Of a stretch of DNA of 7,854 bases, positions 6,511 to 7,854 are shown piece after piece. This stretch comes from Holophagaceae bacterium (GTDB taxonomy: Bacteria; Acidobacteriota; Holophagae; Holophagales; Holophagaceae). How positions within the stretch are numbered: position 1 is the first letter of the stretch; every line of letters begins with the position of its first letter. The stretch is taken from assembly GCA_003538615.1 (NCBI GenBank), contig DPRT01000030.1, positions 1 to 7,854 on the forward strand, read 5' to 3'. The notes beneath the pieces were generated by a model that did not search any database, was not told the origin of the DNA, and was given only the letters and a program-made list of their open reading frames with translations. The translations under genes and the position numbers were made by a program.

Positions 6511-7515
6511 ATGGCCAAGCTGAGCGGCAGCCAGAAGGCCGCGGTGCTCATGGTCTCCCTCGGGGACGAGACCGCCGCCAACATCTTCAAGTACCTGGAA
6601 GAGGACGAGATCCAGACGATCTCTCGTGAGATCGCCATCACCAAGCACGTGCAGCCTGAAATCGCGGAAGAGGTCATGGAGGAGTTCCACACCATGACCC
6701 AGGCCCGCAGCTACATCAGCCAGGGCGGCATCGAGTACGCCAAGAAACTGCTCATCAAGTCCGTGGGCCCTGAAGTGGCCCGCAAGATCATCGACCGCCT
6801 CGTGAAGGCCCTGGAATCCAGCGCCGGCTTCACCAGCCTGGAACGCGCCAACCCCCAGCAGCTCTCCAAGTTCATCCAGAACGAGCACCCCCAGACCATC
6901 GCCCTGATCCTCGCCCACCTGAACGCCTCCCAGGCTGCGGAGCTCATCTCCAGCCTGCCTGAGGCCCTGCGCAGCGACGTGGCCATGCGCATGGCCAGCC
7001 TCCAGGAGATCAGCCCCGAGGTGGTCCGCCGCATCAGCCTCATCCTCGAACAGAAACTCGAGGCCCTGGGCTCCTTCGCCACGGAAGCCTACGGCGGCGT
7101 CCGCGCCGTGGCCGAGCTGTTCAACCGCATGGACCGCAACACCGGCCGCGCCGTGCTGGAGAAGATCGAAACCGAGAATCCCCAGCTGGCCGCCAGCATC
7201 CGCGACCTCATGTTCGTGTTCGACGACATCCTGCTCATCGACGACAACGGCATCACCGAGATTCTCAAGCGGGCGGACAAGAAGACGCTCACCGTGGCCC
7301 TCAAGGGCACCAGCGAGGAGCTGCAGAACCAGTTCTTCCGCAACATGTCCAGCCGCGCCGTGGAGCTCATGAAGGAAGAGATGGAGTTCATGGGCCCCGT
7401 GAAGCTGAAGGACGTGGAGAAATCCCAGCACGAGGTCGTCGAGATCGTCCGCCAGCTCGAAGAGGAAGGCGTCATCAGCATCGGCGGTGGGGGCGGCGAG
7501 GACTATGTCTCGTAA
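6511..7515 (+). CDS. fliG: Flagellar motor switch/rotor protein FliG
   Basis: A 334-residue C-ring protein that attaches to FliF by its N-domain, to FliM by its middle and C-domains, and contacts the stator to generate torque. The N-domain (about 1-100) opens with LSGSQKAAVLMVSLGDETAANIF. The middle domain carries the FliM-binding EHPQ at 125-128, and the hinge-like GGV is at 195-197. The C-domain has the MFVF motif at 234-237 and the charged torque face. By alignment with E. coli K264, R281, D288, D289 and R297, the equivalents here are K265, R282, E289, E290 and K298, so every charge sign is kept. It has a strong ribosome site, GGGGAGG at 6498-6504, which overlaps the fliF end. The protein ends in five glycines plus EDYVS; the codons of this tail also form the fliH ribosome site. 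Its last 11 bases overlap fliH. Confidence 0.97.
   Translation: MAKLSGSQKAAVLMVSLGDETAANIFKYLEEDEIQTISREIAITKHVQPEIAEEVMEEFHTMTQARSYISQGGIEYAKKLLIKSVGPEVARKIIDRLVKALESSAGFTSLERANPQQLSKFIQNEHPQTIALILAHLNASQAAELISSLPEALRSDVAMRMASLQEISPEVVRRISLILEQKLEALGSFATEAYGGVRAVAELFNRMDRNTGRAVLEKIETENPQLAASIRDLMFVFDDILLIDDNGITEILKRADKKTLTVALKGTSEELQNQFFRNMSSRAVELMKEEMEFMGPVKLKDVEKSQHEVVEIVRQLEEEGVISIGGGGGEDYVS
7483..7501 (+). promoter_or_regulatory. Purine-rich ribosome-binding region of fliH inside fliG
   Basis: The codons for the terminal poly-Gly and Glu of FliG read as a G-rich tract ending in GAGG (7498-7501), 3 nt before the fliH ATG at 7505. A G-run at 7488-7493 gives a second possible anti-SD contact. 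This supports the fliH start and suggests coupled fliG-fliH translation. The GAGG spacing is shorter than ideal. Confidence 0.5.
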
Positions 7516-7854
7516 GGGTTTCATCCGATCCGAAGACCTCCAGCACGCCCAGCTGGAGGCCTTCCCCTATTTCCCCGTGGACGCCACCCTCACCCACGGC
7601 GGCCTGGATGGCGGCGAAAGCTCCGTGGCCTCTGACCTGGGCGACGAAGGCGCTTCCCAGGTGCCCCTGGAGCAGCGCCTCGTGGACCGGCTCCAGGAAG
7701 CGGAGCGCCAGGCCCAGGAGATCGCCCGCCGCGCCTACGAGGAGGGCTTCGCCGCAGGCGAGGCCGAGGGCCGCACCTTCGGTGAAAGCCAGTACAAGGG
7801 CTACATGCAGCGCCTGGAGGGGCAGCTGGCCGATCTCGCCGATGCGACCCTCGC
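7505..7854 (+). CDS. fliH: Flagellar assembly protein FliH, N-terminal part (runs off window)
   Basis: Partial: 116 complete codons are visible with no stop before the window edge. FliH is the peripheral-stalk-like regulator that binds the export ATPase FliI and links it to the C ring. The visible part has a variable N-terminus (1-55), then a helical, charged stretch starting about residue 56 (LEQRLVDRLQEAERQAQEIARRAYEEGF). It carries three consecutive GxxxG units, with Gly at 81, 85, 89 and 93, a signature of FliH/YscL proteins. A probable coiled coil follows (KGYMQRLEGQLADLADATL). The position directly after fliG agrees with the usual fliG-fliH-fliI-fliJ order. The ATG overlaps the fliG end by 11 nt in another frame. 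The C-terminal FliI-binding domain lies beyond the window, so the call rests on context plus the GxxxG run. Confidence 0.88.
   Translation, partial: MSRKGFIRSEDLQHAQLEAFPYFPVDATLTHGGLDGGESSVASDLGDEGASQVPLEQRLVDRLQEAERQAQEIARRAYEEGFAAGEAEGRTFGESQYKGYMQRLEGQLADLADATL

Noticed and set aside
5043..6695. 550-codon minus-strand frame over fliF
   Set aside because: Ser/Arg/Met-rich antisense translation with no domain; it overlaps an intact fliF with conserved motifs.
4753..7524. Very long open frame (923 codons) on the minus strand across fliF and fliG
   Set aside because: It is antisense to two strongly recognised genes. The translation is a low-complexity mix rich in H, G, L, A and D, which is what high-GC third positions produce on the opposite strand. 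No domain was recognised.

Overview
The window is a GC-rich, gene-dense piece of a Gram-negative, flagellated bacterial chromosome. It holds two divergent transcription units separated by about 150 bp. An Omp85 outer-membrane protein with a signal peptide and C-terminal Phe shows a diderm envelope. The order flgB-flgC-fliE-fliF-fliG-fliH is the widespread basal-body/C-ring/export cluster. GC richness, a sigma-54-like flagellar promoter and an Omp85 with a long POTRA region would fit Acidobacteriota (Holophagae-like) or a deltaproteobacterial lineage. This taxonomic guess is inference from memory and is weak.

Left part (8-3392, minus strand): a STAS-domain anti-sigma-factor antagonist-like protein is followed after 4 nt by a 1014-residue BamA/TamA-type Omp85 protein that starts at GTG. 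The spacing implies one operon with probable translational coupling. The pair does not look like the usual bamA locus.

Centre (3393-3542): a compact divergent regulatory region. Reading right, a good match to the sigma-54 -24/-12 consensus lies about 50 bp upstream of flgB. Reading left, an extended -10-like element sits just upstream of the STAS gene. An 8-bp palindrome overlaps the -12 part of the sigma-54 site.

Right part (3543-7854, plus strand): flgB and flgC (proximal rod), fliE (rod/MS-ring adaptor), fliF (MS ring), fliG (C-ring rotor/switch) and the 5' end of fliH (stator of the export ATPase), which runs off the window. Junctions are tight: flgB/flgC share 1 nt, fliF/fliG are 3 nt apart and fliG/fliH overlap by 11 nt. 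The genes follow assembly order from rod to MS ring to C ring to export apparatus.

The flagellar genes are intact and conventional. The less ordinary parts are the STAS-Omp85 pair, the Omp85 architecture (about seven POTRA-like units and a VRGV loop motif), and the divergent control region. I see no RNA genes, mobile elements, CRISPR arrays or pseudogenes, and no gene-free stretch above 300 bases.
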